From: Chthoniobacterales bacterium
GTDB taxonomy: Bacteria > Verrucomicrobiota > Verrucomicrobiia > Chthoniobacterales > UBA10450
NCBI GenBank assembly: GCA_013694945.1
Contig: JACDBM010000071.1
Coordinates: forward strand, 1-10,518
Reading direction: 5' to 3'
DNA: 10,518 bases
Shown: piece after piece, positions 1 to 6,784 of the stretch
How the letters are laid out: each line of letters starts with the position of its first letter
How positions within the stretch are numbered: position 1 is the first letter of the stretch
Position numbers and translations under genes: made by a program
The notes under the pieces: generated by a model
Told to the model about the DNA's origin: nothing
The model's database searches: none
The model's input: only the letters and a program-made list of their open reading frames with translations

Positions 1-642
1 CAGCGCGCCGGCAATCGAGTGCGCGTCAACGCGCAGTTGGTCGATGCGCGGACTGATGCGCATCTGTGGGCGCAGACGTATGATCGCGACCTAGCGGATG
101 TATTTGCGATTCAAAGCGAGATCGCTAAAACGATCGCGGACCAGCTTCGGGCGAAACTTTCGCCAAGCGAAAAAACGGCGATTGAGCGCCCGCCGACCGC
201 CGATCTCGTGGCCTTCGATCTTTACACTCGCGCGAAGAGCTTGCTGCTACGTTCCGTCTTTGCTGCGCGCGCGAAGGATAATCTCTTGGAAGCGGCGGAA
301 TTGCTGCAGCAGGCGGTGACACGCGATCCGGCATTTTTTCTGGGCTACTGCCAATTGGCCGCCGCGCACAACCAGCTTTATTTCATTAACCTGGACCACA
401 CACCGGCCCGGCTCGCTGCGGCCGATGCGGCAGTCCAAACGGCTCTGCGTTTGCGCCCTGAGGCAGGGGAAGCGCACCTGGCCCTGGCCCAGCACCTTTA
501 TCGCACCTTTCTCGACTACGCCCGCGCCCGCGCCGAGATCGCCCTCGCACAGTGCACCTTGCCGAATGATTCGATGGGGTGGCCCTGGCCGGTTATATCG
601 ACCGCCGCCAGGGACGTTGGGAAGAATCCATGCGCAATCTGA
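1..642 (+). CDS. TolB/FlgO-like and TPR protein, 5' segment (partial at window edge, frame broken at its 3' end)
   Basis: The frame is open from base 1, so the start lies upstream of the window. The visible N-terminus (QRAGNRVRVNAQLVDARTD, then HLWAQTYDRDLADVFAIQ) matches the second half of a TolB-N/FlgO-like domain, the same module seen in the next gene (LQRAGDQIRVTARL, SLWAGTFDEKFTDVF). TPR-like helical repeats follow, for example AELLQQAVTRDPAFFLGY. In this family the module normally sits behind a sensory or enzymatic N-terminal domain (kinase, cyclase or DNA-binding), which cannot be seen here. The reading makes sense up to LPNDSM (codon 574-576), then turns into unrelated residues and stops at 642. 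The logical continuation, ALAGYIDRRQGRWEES, lies one frame over from 579. The two pieces are therefore one gene broken by a one-base frame change. Whether this is a real mutation or a sequencing error in GGGG (576-579) cannot be decided from the sequence. Confidence 0.8.
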   Translation, partial: QRAGNRVRVNAQLVDARTDAHLWAQTYDRDLADVFAIQSEIAKTIADQLRAKLSPSEKTAIERPPTADLVAFDLYTRAKSLLLRSVFAARAKDNLLEAAELLQQAVTRDPAFFLGYCQLAAAHNQLYFINLDHTPARLAAADAAVQTALRLRPEAGEAHLALAQHLYRTFLDYARARAEIALAQCTLPNDSMGWPWPVISTAARDVGKNPCAI

Positions 643-1448
643 CACGAGCGGTCGAGCTGGATCCGCGCAATGTTTTTTTGTTTCAACAAGTTGCCTACAG
701 CTATCAACTGCTGCGACGCTACCCCGAGAGCGGCGCTGCTCTGGATCGTGCGCTGGAAATTGCAGGGAAAGATGTCGATACGAGGGTGCAACGAGCGGAG
801 GTTGCTTTCTATGGGAGAGCGGATCTCCGGCCGTTGCACACCACGATCGACGCCATTCTCGCTGAAGATCCTGCCGCCGCACCCAGCCTCGCCGACAGCT
901 GGGTAAATCTTGCGCTCTGTGAACGCGATCTCCCAGGCATCAGCCGAGCCCTCGGAGCTCTCACTGGCGATAGTTTCCGGTTAGTGAATTTCGTTCGCGT
1001 CAATCGTCCCTTCGTAGAGGGTTTGCAGGCTCGTATGCGCGGTGACACCGCCGCGGCGCGAAGCGCGTTTACAGTCGCTCGAATGCAGCAGGAAGAATTA
1101 ATTCACGTCCAGCCCGATTATGCTCCCGCGCTCTGCGTCCTCGGTCTGATTGACGCTGGACTCGGTCGAAGAGAGGAAGCCCTGCGGGAGGGACGACGGG
1201 CCGTGGAGCTTATGCCAGTAGCGCAAGATACGATCACCGGCTCCGATATGCTCGCACTCTTCGCGGTCATTTGCGCGTGGGTCGGGGACAAGGACGTCGC
1301 ATTTCAGCAATTGGCCATCGCGACACGAATTCCGGGGACGCTAAGTTATGGCCAACTGAAACTGCACCCTTTCTGGGATCCGTTGCGCGGCGATCCCCGC
1401 TTCGAAGAAATCGTCGCCTCGCTCGCGCCGCAAGATACGAAGCAATAA
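579..1448 (+). CDS. TPR-repeat protein, 3' segment of the frameshifted TolB/TPR gene
   Basis: This is the continuation of the preceding segment in a frame shifted by one base. The GTG at 579 and an ATG at 630 are possible starts if it is read alone, but neither has a convincing Shine-Dalgarno sequence. The sequence begins in the middle of a TPR repeat, so an independent gene is unlikely. It is 289 aa of degenerate TPR helices (RQGRWEESMRNLTRAVEL, RYPESGAALDRALEIAGK, GRREEALREGRRAVEL). It ends with the motif HPFWDPLRGDPRFEEIV, which is typical of the C-terminus of these TolB/TPR signalling proteins; the next gene ends in the related KWDALRSDPRFASLL. TPR arrays bind protein partners, so this is probably the interaction tail of a cytoplasmic or membrane-linked regulator. 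The TAA stop directly abuts the ATG of the cyclase gene, suggesting one operon with coupled translation. Confidence 0.8.
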   Translation: MALAGYIDRRQGRWEESMRNLTRAVELDPRNVFLFQQVAYSYQLLRRYPESGAALDRALEIAGKDVDTRVQRAEVAFYGRADLRPLHTTIDAILAEDPAAAPSLADSWVNLALCERDLPGISRALGALTGDSFRLVNFVRVNRPFVEGLQARMRGDTAAARSAFTVARMQQEELIHVQPDYAPALCVLGLIDAGLGRREEALREGRRAVELMPVAQDTITGSDMLALFAVICAWVGDKDVAFQQLAIATRIPGTLSYGQLKLHPFWDPLRGDPRFEEIVASLAPQDTKQ

Positions 1449-3605
1449 ATGAACCGGATGTCCACTGAACGAGAGCGCGAGTTGCAACTCGAAATCGGGC
1501 ACGTTTTGTTCATCGATATCGTGGGTTACTCCAAGCTGCTCATCAACGAACAGAGCGAAGCGCTCCACAAGTTGAACGATCTCGTGCGCGCGACCGAACG
1601 GGTGCGCGCCGCCGATGCAGCCGGCAAACTCATCCGTCTGCCGAGCGGTGATGGGATGGCACTGGTTTTTCGCGACAGCCCGGAATCACCGGCTCATTGC
1701 GCGCTGGAGATCAGCCAGGCGCTGAAAGCTCACCCGGAGATTCGGGTGCGAATGGGAATTCACAGTGGACCCATCAACGAGATCGCCGATGTAAACGAGC
1801 GGGCCAATATCGCCGGTGGCGGAATCAACACCGCGCAGCGCGTCATGGATTGCGGAGATGCCGGGCACATTCTGCTTTCGAAACGCGTGGCGGACGACCT
1901 GGCGCAGTATCGCGAGTGGCAGCCGCGGTTGCACGATCTCGGCGATTGCGAGGTAAAGCACGGTGTAACCGTTTCGCTATCCAATCTTCACACCGGCGAA
2001 CTGGGAAATCCTGCTGTTCCGACGAAGCTGCGGCAACACCGGGAGGCCAATGCCGCCACCAAGGCTGCGGACGCGAGGAGCATGCGTAGTCGTCGCAAGA
2101 ACGTGATCACGGGAGTAGCCCTGGTGCTGGCGTTTCTTCTTCCAATCATCTACTGGGTCTTCAATCCCTTGAAGCCGAAGCGCAGGGCCGCGGGGCCTTC
2201 TCCCTCGGCGACTCTGGCGCGTGTTCCGGAAAAGCGAATCGCGGTCCTGCCTTTCAAGCCACTAATAGCCGAAACCCGCGACCCGGTGCTCGAGCTTGGC
2301 ATGGCCGACTCTTTGATTACCAAACTGAGTAACAGTCGCGAAATCATCGTCACGTCCCTGACTTCCGTCCGCAAATTTGGCGATCTCGATCAGGATCCGC
2401 TGAGCGCGGGACGCGAGCTCGGCGTCACCTCTGTCCTGGAAGGCAACCTGCAGCGGGCCGGCGATCAAATCAGAGTGACCGCGCGGCTGATCAATGTGGC
2501 GGATGGGGCTTCGCTTTGGGCGGGCACGTTCGACGAAAAATTCACCGACGTTTTCACCGTGCAGAATACGATCTCGCAGAAAGTGGCGGATGCGCTCGCC
2601 TTGCGCCTGAGTGGAGATGAGAGGGCTCGGCTAACGAAGCGCGACACGGAGAACCTCGAGGCTTATGAGCTTTTCCTGACGGGGCGATTTCATTGGAACA
2701 AACTCACTCCGCCCGAACTCACGAAAAGCATCGGCTTCTTTAAGCAGGCCATCGAACTGGATCCGAGCTACGCGCCGGCCTATTTCGGCTTGGCCGACTC
2801 TTATCGAGCTCTTTCCATGACGGGCGATGTGCGACCCAAAGACATTTTCCCGCAGGCCAGAGCCGCCGCCGTGAAAGCGATCGAGATCGACGAATGGCTG
2901 GCGGAACCTCACGTAACTCTCGCGTTCATCCACATTTGGTTCGATTGGGACTGGGCTGGTGCTGAGAGAGAGGCCAGGCGCGCGATCGAGCTCAATCCTA
3001 ATCTGGCCTTCGGACATGCCGTTCTCGGTCAGGTCCTCCAAGATCTGGGACGTTTCGACGAAGCGACCGTTGCGGGAGCGCGGGCTCGTCAGCTCGATCC
3101 CGTCTCGCCCATCATTTGTCTACTCGAAGGAGCGATTCTGTTTTATGCGAACCGCGACGAGGCGGCGGCGGCGAGTCTGCGAAAGGCTCTCGAGTTGAAC
3201 CCGAACTTTTGGCTCGCTCATCTGTATCTTGGAAATATCCATACACGACAAAGGAGATTCTCCGAGGCAATCCCTGAATTTGAAGCGGCAACAGAATTAT
3301 CCGGACGAAACTCTCAGACGATCTCGATGAGAGGTTATGCTTCGGCAAATGCGGGCGATGCAGTTCAAGCGCAGACGGCACTGGACGAGCTGGAAAGGCT
3401 TTCGACTCAACGCTACATACCTCCTTCCAGCGTCGCCGTGATCCTTTCCGCTTTGGGGGAATCGGACCAAGCCTTCGCCTGGCTCGAGAAAGCCTGCGAG
3501 GAACGCGATTTGCACCTGAGTTTTCTCCGGGTCGATCCGAAGTGGGACGCACTCCGCTCGGACCCGCGCTTCGCCTCCCTTCTGAAACGCATCGGTTTCC
3601 ATTAG
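1449..3605 (+). CDS. Class III adenylate/guanylate cyclase-like protein with TolB/FlgO-like domain and TPR tail
   Basis: A 718-residue signalling protein. Residues about 17-180 form a class III cyclase domain: FIDIVGYSKLL with metal-ligand candidate D23, PSGDGMALVF with D68, and GGGINTAQRVMD with N127 and R131 at the transition-state positions. The residues that usually select adenine are atypical: L64 stands where Lys is expected (four before D68) and N120 where Asp is expected, so the substrate (ATP, GTP or none) is uncertain. Residues 219-238 are a single hydrophobic membrane helix after a basic stretch. About 261-388 is a TolB-N/FlgO-like domain starting EKRIAVLPFKPL. About 400-715 are TPR repeats (FKQAIELDPSYAPAYFGLAD, AEREARRAIELNPNLAFGHA, AAASLRKALELNPNFWLAHL). 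With one helix, the cyclase is most likely cytoplasmic and the TolB/TPR part outside the membrane. I chose the ATG at 1449, which abuts the upstream stop; the ATG at 1458 is an alternative. Neither has a strong Shine-Dalgarno sequence, which fits translational coupling. Confidence 0.9.
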   Translation: MNRMSTERERELQLEIGHVLFIDIVGYSKLLINEQSEALHKLNDLVRATERVRAADAAGKLIRLPSGDGMALVFRDSPESPAHCALEISQALKAHPEIRVRMGIHSGPINEIADVNERANIAGGGINTAQRVMDCGDAGHILLSKRVADDLAQYREWQPRLHDLGDCEVKHGVTVSLSNLHTGELGNPAVPTKLRQHREANAATKAADARSMRSRRKNVITGVALVLAFLLPIIYWVFNPLKPKRRAAGPSPSATLARVPEKRIAVLPFKPLIAETRDPVLELGMADSLITKLSNSREIIVTSLTSVRKFGDLDQDPLSAGRELGVTSVLEGNLQRAGDQIRVTARLINVADGASLWAGTFDEKFTDVFTVQNTISQKVADALALRLSGDERARLTKRDTENLEAYELFLTGRFHWNKLTPPELTKSIGFFKQAIELDPSYAPAYFGLADSYRALSMTGDVRPKDIFPQARAAAVKAIEIDEWLAEPHVTLAFIHIWFDWDWAGAEREARRAIELNPNLAFGHAVLGQVLQDLGRFDEATVAGARARQLDPVSPIICLLEGAILFYANRDEAAAASLRKALELNPNFWLAHLYLGNIHTRQRRFSEAIPEFEAATELSGRNSQTISMRGYASANAGDAVQAQTALDELERLSTQRYIPPSSVAVILSALGESDQAFAWLEKACEERDLHLSFLRVDPKWDALRSDPRFASLLKRIGFH

Positions 3606-3633
3606 CCGTGCTCGATGCTTGAGCTGTCAGTCG

Positions 3634-3655
3634 CGGCGGACGCGATCTGCCGCCG
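3634..3655 (+). terminator. Possible terminator hairpin after the cyclase gene
   Basis: CGGCGG (3634-3639) and CCGCCG (3650-3655) form a perfect 6-bp GC stem with a 10-base loop, 28 bases after the cyclase stop. No T-run follows, so this is not a classical intrinsic terminator. It could still pause RNA polymerase or protect the 3' end of the transcript. Confidence 0.3.
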
Positions 3656-3705
3656 GCCTGAAGTTGAGTAATGGATTGCTATTAATGCTACCGTTCGGCG
3701 GAGGG

Positions 3706-3738
3706 GGCGTAACATCTTGGGTCGGCCTGCGCCTGCAA
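3706..3738. repeat. Degenerate direct repeat, copy A
   Basis: Begins GGCGTAACATC and ends CTGCAA. It aligns by eye with 3777-3805 (GGCGTGACATC to CCGCAA), with a few substitutions and about 4 bases of gap. The pair lies in the gap between two convergent genes, and the second copy is inside the palindrome-ended element. Confidence 0.4.
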
Positions 3739-3746
3739 GTGCGATG

Positions 3747-3826
3747 TTGTAGCGACGGCGCTTTGTCGTCGTGAAAGGCGTGACATCCTCGCGGGCTTGC
3801 CGCAACGGAGCGCTCGATCCCTACAA
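3747..3826. repeat. 80-base palindrome-ended intergenic element (REP/MITE-like)
   Basis: The element starts TTGTAGCG and ends CCCTACAA, giving imperfect terminal inverted repeats; GGCGCT (3757-3762) near the left end and AGCGCT (3809-3814, inside GGAGCGCTCG) near the right end extend the symmetry. A secondary hairpin lies at the left end: CGACGGC (3753-3759), loop GCTTT, GTCGTCG (3765-3771), a 7-bp stem with one G.T pair. It encodes no protein. Size, inverted ends and position between convergent genes are those of a short interspersed palindromic element. Genome-wide repetition cannot be tested from one window. Confidence 0.5.
3777..3805. repeat. Degenerate direct repeat, copy B
   Basis: Begins GGCGTGACATC and ends CCGCAA, matching copy A at 3706-3738. 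It forms the central part of the 80-base element, which suggests that the gap once held two related units or a larger composite repeat now partly decayed. Confidence 0.4.
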
Positions 3827-3924
3827 CGGGATTTGGTGGATCTTAACGCCCTGCGGCGACAGATGCGGCCCAGACCTGCGGGAGATTCGTCTCGCGCGCC
3901 GGCTGGCGTCTTGGCCCTTCGCGC

Positions 3925-5079
3925 TCAGCTGAGAAACTCAGCCACTGGCTCCATCTCTTTGATGTGAGCGCAAAAGATCTTGAAGGCAGCGAGAATCGGG
4001 ACGGCCAGGATGATGCCGGCGATTCCCCACATCCAACCCCAAAAGGTGATAGACAAAAGAATGATGACTGGATTGAGCGTGAGCGAACGACCCATCACGT
4101 AGGGCGTCACGAAGTTACCTTCGATACTCGCGATCAGAAGGTAGGTGGCGGGAAAGAGTAAAGCGTAGCTGAGACTGTCGAAGCTCAAGACGGCGCCGAT
4201 CGTCATGCAAGTGATCCCGGTGAGAGCGCCAAGGTAAGGCACGAAGTTCAGCACCGCGACGAGAACGCCCCACATCACCGGGTTGCTCAATCCGAGAAAA
4301 GCGACCGCGGTCCCGACCGCAATGCCCAGGCCGATGTTGATCAGCGTGACTGTCAGCAAATAACGCGAAACGTGGGACTCGATCTCGTGCGCGATTGAGA
4401 CCGCCCGTTTTTTGTCCTCCAGCCGCGGCATCATCTTGACGAGCTTTGTGAGGAAGACCTCATCGTAGGCGAGCAGGAAATAGAGCAGGATCAACAATAA
4501 GACGGTGCTGAAAATGAACTCCGGCGTGCGCCCATACAGCATTTCAGCCATTCCGTTTCTCTTCACCTCCACGGTGGGGGCGGGAGCGGAGCCGGTGTCT
4601 GGCGATGTCAATTTTTGAATCTCGCCACCGGCTTCCGCCACCTTTTCCATCGGCTTCTTCAACGGCATCAGCTTCTGCTGGAGTCGCGCAAGACCGTAAG
4701 GTGCTTTCTCCAGCCAGCCGGCCACGGGAGGGGCGAGGAACGAGATTCCGTAGCCGACGCCTCCAATAATGCCAAACATGAGAATCGCGGCGCCCAAAGC
4801 CGGATGAATCTTAAGCTTGGCGAGACCGCGCAGGGCCGGTTTGAACAGATAGCTCAGAAGCAACGCAAGCACGATCGGGAGCAAAACCGAGCGCATGAAA
4901 TACATCGTGTAAAAAAGCGCCAGGATGAATAGCCCCGTTAACGCGACGGAGCGGACGTCGAAGGTGCGAATCAGAGCGTCCGAAAGACGGAGGCGGGGCG
5001 CGGCCGTAGTCTCCGTCTCGGGCACATCGGTCTCGATCGAGACCTTCGGATTGGTGGCGTCTTCCGCTTCTCTACTCAT
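3925..5079 (-). CDS. AI-2E/PerM-family transporter-like membrane protein
   Basis: A 384-residue multi-helix inner-membrane protein of the AI-2E transporter (PerM/YhhT/TqsA) family. Support: a paired hydrophobic start (about residues 44-82, with RSVLLPIVLALLLSYLFKP), a third helix at about 93-118, then a hydrophilic segment at 120-185 rich in Lys, Pro and Glu. C-terminal helices follow from about 188, with the family-typical LNFVPYLGALTG (278-289) and GNFVTPYVMGRSLTLNP (321-337). The last helix, WGIAGIILAVPILAAFKI, is also typical, and the length is normal for the family. Members have been linked to autoinducer-2 export or to ion and small-solute transport; the substrate here cannot be inferred. 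A 40-residue acidic, polar cytoplasmic tail precedes the first helix. No strong Shine-Dalgarno sequence is seen (AGTGAAAA before the ATG). The gene is divergent from the MFS exporter and convergent with the cyclase gene. Confidence 0.92.
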   Translation of the reverse strand: MSREAEDATNPKVSIETDVPETETTAAPRLRLSDALIRTFDVRSVALTGLFILALFYTMYFMRSVLLPIVLALLLSYLFKPALRGLAKLKIHPALGAAILMFGIIGGVGYGISFLAPPVAGWLEKAPYGLARLQQKLMPLKKPMEKVAEAGGEIQKLTSPDTGSAPAPTVEVKRNGMAEMLYGRTPEFIFSTVLLLILLYFLLAYDEVFLTKLVKMMPRLEDKKRAVSIAHEIESHVSRYLLTVTLINIGLGIAVGTAVAFLGLSNPVMWGVLVAVLNFVPYLGALTGITCMTIGAVLSFDSLSYALLFPATYLLIASIEGNFVTPYVMGRSLTLNPVIILLSITFWGWMWGIAGIILAVPILAAFKIFCAHIKEMEPVAEFLS

Positions 5080-5260
5080 TTTTCACTAATCGGACGCCGC
5101 GGAGTTTCCACGCGCACTTCGTTGCGTTTCGTCTCGGAACCGTCTCGGCCGCGCGGCTCAGCCTTCTCGTCAAAATGTCGAACTTGAAGGCCGGGTGGTC
5201 ACGTTTCTTCATTGGAACGACAGCAGCAAGGCTTTCGAATAGGGGCCGAGCGGCGCCCCC

Positions 5261-5288
5261 TTGCGGCGCTCAGGGCGGAAACTACAAT
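5261..5288 (+). promoter_or_regulatory. Candidate sigma-70-type promoter for the MFS exporter gene
   Basis: TTGCGG (5261-5266), a 16-base spacer and TACAAT (5283-5288) give a 3/6 match at -35 and 5/6 at -10. Transcription would begin near 5295, about 28 bases before the ATG at 5323, leaving room for the ribosome binding site. I saw no equally good promoter for the divergent AI-2E gene in 5080-5260. Confidence 0.45.
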
Positions 5289-5308
5289 CCACTGCGCCGC
5301 TTCCGGCC

Positions 5309-5312
5309 GGAG
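5309..5312 (+). promoter_or_regulatory. Ribosome binding site fixing the MFS start
   Basis: GGAG, 10 bases before the ATG at 5323. It favours this start over the in-frame TTG at 5212, which would add 37 low-complexity, unlikely residues and would lie upstream of the candidate promoter. Confidence 0.5.
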
Positions 5313-5322
5313 CGGCGCGAAC

Positions 5323-6744
5323 ATGGCTGACGCAGATCCGCACGCACCACGCCCCGCTTACGAGCGTCCCGAGTCGCGGCGTCCTGCGACCGCGGAAGGA
5401 ACTCTGGAGCCGCTCCGGGACGGCAAGCGCGATCCCTACGCGGCCTTTCGAATTCGCGCGTTCAGCTTCTATTCGTTAGGCAATCTCATCTCCGTCATCG
5501 GCCGGCTGATGCTGTTCGTCGCGGTGGAATGGGAAATCTATGGACTAACGAACTCCGCGACCGCGCTAGGTTTGGTCGGCCTGGCGATTGCCCTGCCGGT
5601 CGTGCTCCTGTCGCTCCCGGCCGGTCACGTGGCCGATCGCTATAGCCGCAAGAGCATCATCATCTGGTCGCAGGGGATCAGCGCCGTCTGCTCGCTCGCG
5701 CTCGCCTGGGTATCCTGGAATCACCTCAAGCTGCCAGCGTGGCCCGTGCTGGAAGGCGGAAATCATCTGCTTGCTTCGATCGCAAGCGTCTTCGAGCGGC
5801 AGCCCAATTATCACTTCGACGATCGTTCGCTGCCGTTGATCTATTTAATTCTGCTCGTCTCCGCGACCGGCCGCACCTTTGGCTGGGCCGCGCGCAGTTC
5901 CTACTTCCCGACGCTGGTGCCGCGTGAAACATTTGCGAACGCGGTTACGTGGAATAGCAGCGCCTTCCAGGTCGGCTCCGTGATCGGACCGGCGCTCGGC
6001 GGGTTGCTCATCGTGCGCCTGGGCTTCCCTTTCATCTATGCCCTGGACGCGCTTTGCGCTCTTTCTTTTCTCCTGCTTGTCTTGCCGATTCGCCGAACGG
6101 CACGAGCCAGCCGCGTAGAACAAAGCGCATGGCAAAGCCTGGTCGAGGGGATGCGATTCGTAATGAGCAAGAAGATCATTCTCGCCACGATTACGCTCGA
6201 CATGGTGGCCGTCCTGCTCGGCGGAGCGACGGCGTTGTTGCCGATTTTTGCCGCCAAGATTCTGCACTCCGGGCCGATTGGTCTCGGCTGGATGCGCGCG
6301 GCGCCTGGGATCGGTGCGTTTGTGATGGCGATCGTGATCGCATATCTCCCGCCGATTAAAAAGGCAGGTCAGACGCTGCTCTGGACCGTGACAGGCTTCG
6401 GCCTCGCCACGATTGTATTTGGCCTGTCACGCTCTCTTTGGTTGTCGCTCGCGATGTTGTTTCTCACCGGTCTTTTCGATAGCGTGAGCGTGGTCATTCG
6501 CCACACGCTCGTGCAATTGCTGACTCCCGACGAAATGCGCGGACGCATTTCCGCCGTGAACAACATTTTTATCGGCACTTCGAATGAGCTCGGCGCGCTG
6601 GAGTCAGGGCTGACCGCGGCCTATTTTGGGCCGGTGCTCTCAGTGGTCGGTGGCGGGATTGGAACAATTCTCGCCGTGCTCGGCGTCTCGCGCATCTGGC
6701 CCGAGACGCGGAAGATCGGCGCGCTGGACGCACAGCTCCGGTAG
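5323..6744 (+). CDS. MFS exporter, MFS_3/EntS-like
   Basis: A 473-residue major facilitator with 10-12 hydrophobic helices beginning at about residue 48 (FSFYSLGNLISVIGRLMLFV). The MFS motif A is clear between helices 2 and 3: GHVADRYSRKS, with G101, D105, R106, R109 and K110. The stretch ARSSYFPTLVPRETFANAV (190-208) and the C-terminal TPDEMRGRISAVNNIFIG (401-418) are characteristic of the MFS_3 group that includes the enterobactin exporter EntS. The likely role is proton-driven efflux of a small molecule (siderophore, drug or metabolite) across the inner membrane; no siderophore genes are nearby, so the substrate is unknown. Unusual points are a hydrophilic 40-residue N-terminal tail and a long loop (about 133-170) between helices 3 and 4. 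The gene is divergent from the AI-2E gene and ends 40 bases before the convergent barrel gene. Start chosen from the GGAG site and the promoter. Confidence 0.9.
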   Translation: MADADPHAPRPAYERPESRRPATAEGTLEPLRDGKRDPYAAFRIRAFSFYSLGNLISVIGRLMLFVAVEWEIYGLTNSATALGLVGLAIALPVVLLSLPAGHVADRYSRKSIIIWSQGISAVCSLALAWVSWNHLKLPAWPVLEGGNHLLASIASVFERQPNYHFDDRSLPLIYLILLVSATGRTFGWAARSSYFPTLVPRETFANAVTWNSSAFQVGSVIGPALGGLLIVRLGFPFIYALDALCALSFLLLVLPIRRTARASRVEQSAWQSLVEGMRFVMSKKIILATITLDMVAVLLGGATALLPIFAAKILHSGPIGLGWMRAAPGIGAFVMAIVIAYLPPIKKAGQTLLWTVTGFGLATIVFGLSRSLWLSLAMLFLTGLFDSVSVVIRHTLVQLLTPDEMRGRISAVNNIFIGTSNELGALESGLTAAYFGPVLSVVGGGIGTILAVLGVSRIWPETRKIGALDAQLR

Positions 6745-6784
6745 TTCTACGCCGCGTTTCGCTGATGCCGCTGTGCTCCGAGGC

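Larger units (their letters stand above)
3606..3924. other. Gene-free gap between convergent genes, with hairpin and repeat-like element
   Basis: These 319 bases separate the 3' ends of the cyclase gene and the AI-2E family gene. I see no convincing coding sequence. The only sizeable open frame (minus strand, about 3602-3805) is rich in Arg and Ser, has no Shine-Dalgarno sequence and overlaps the structured repeats. The gap holds a GC-rich hairpin near the cyclase stop (3634-3655), two degenerate copies of a roughly 30-base direct repeat (3706-3738 and 3777-3805), and an 80-base element with inverted ends (3747-3826). The remainder, 3827-3924, shows nothing I can name. Confidence 0.6.

Noticed and set aside
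3661..3700. AT-richer stretch TTGAGT...ATTAATGC as a promoter
   Set aside because: The -10 match and spacing are poor and there is no gene to drive downstream; both flanking genes end here.
3602..3805. Minus-strand open frame of 67 codons in the convergent gap
   Set aside because: Arg/Ser/Thr-rich, without a ribosome binding site, and built on the palindromic repeats. It is more likely non-coding.
5212..5322. TTG start at 5212 for the MFS exporter
   Set aside because: It would add 37 residues unlike an MFS N-terminus and start upstream of the candidate promoter. The ATG at 5323 has GGAG at suitable spacing.
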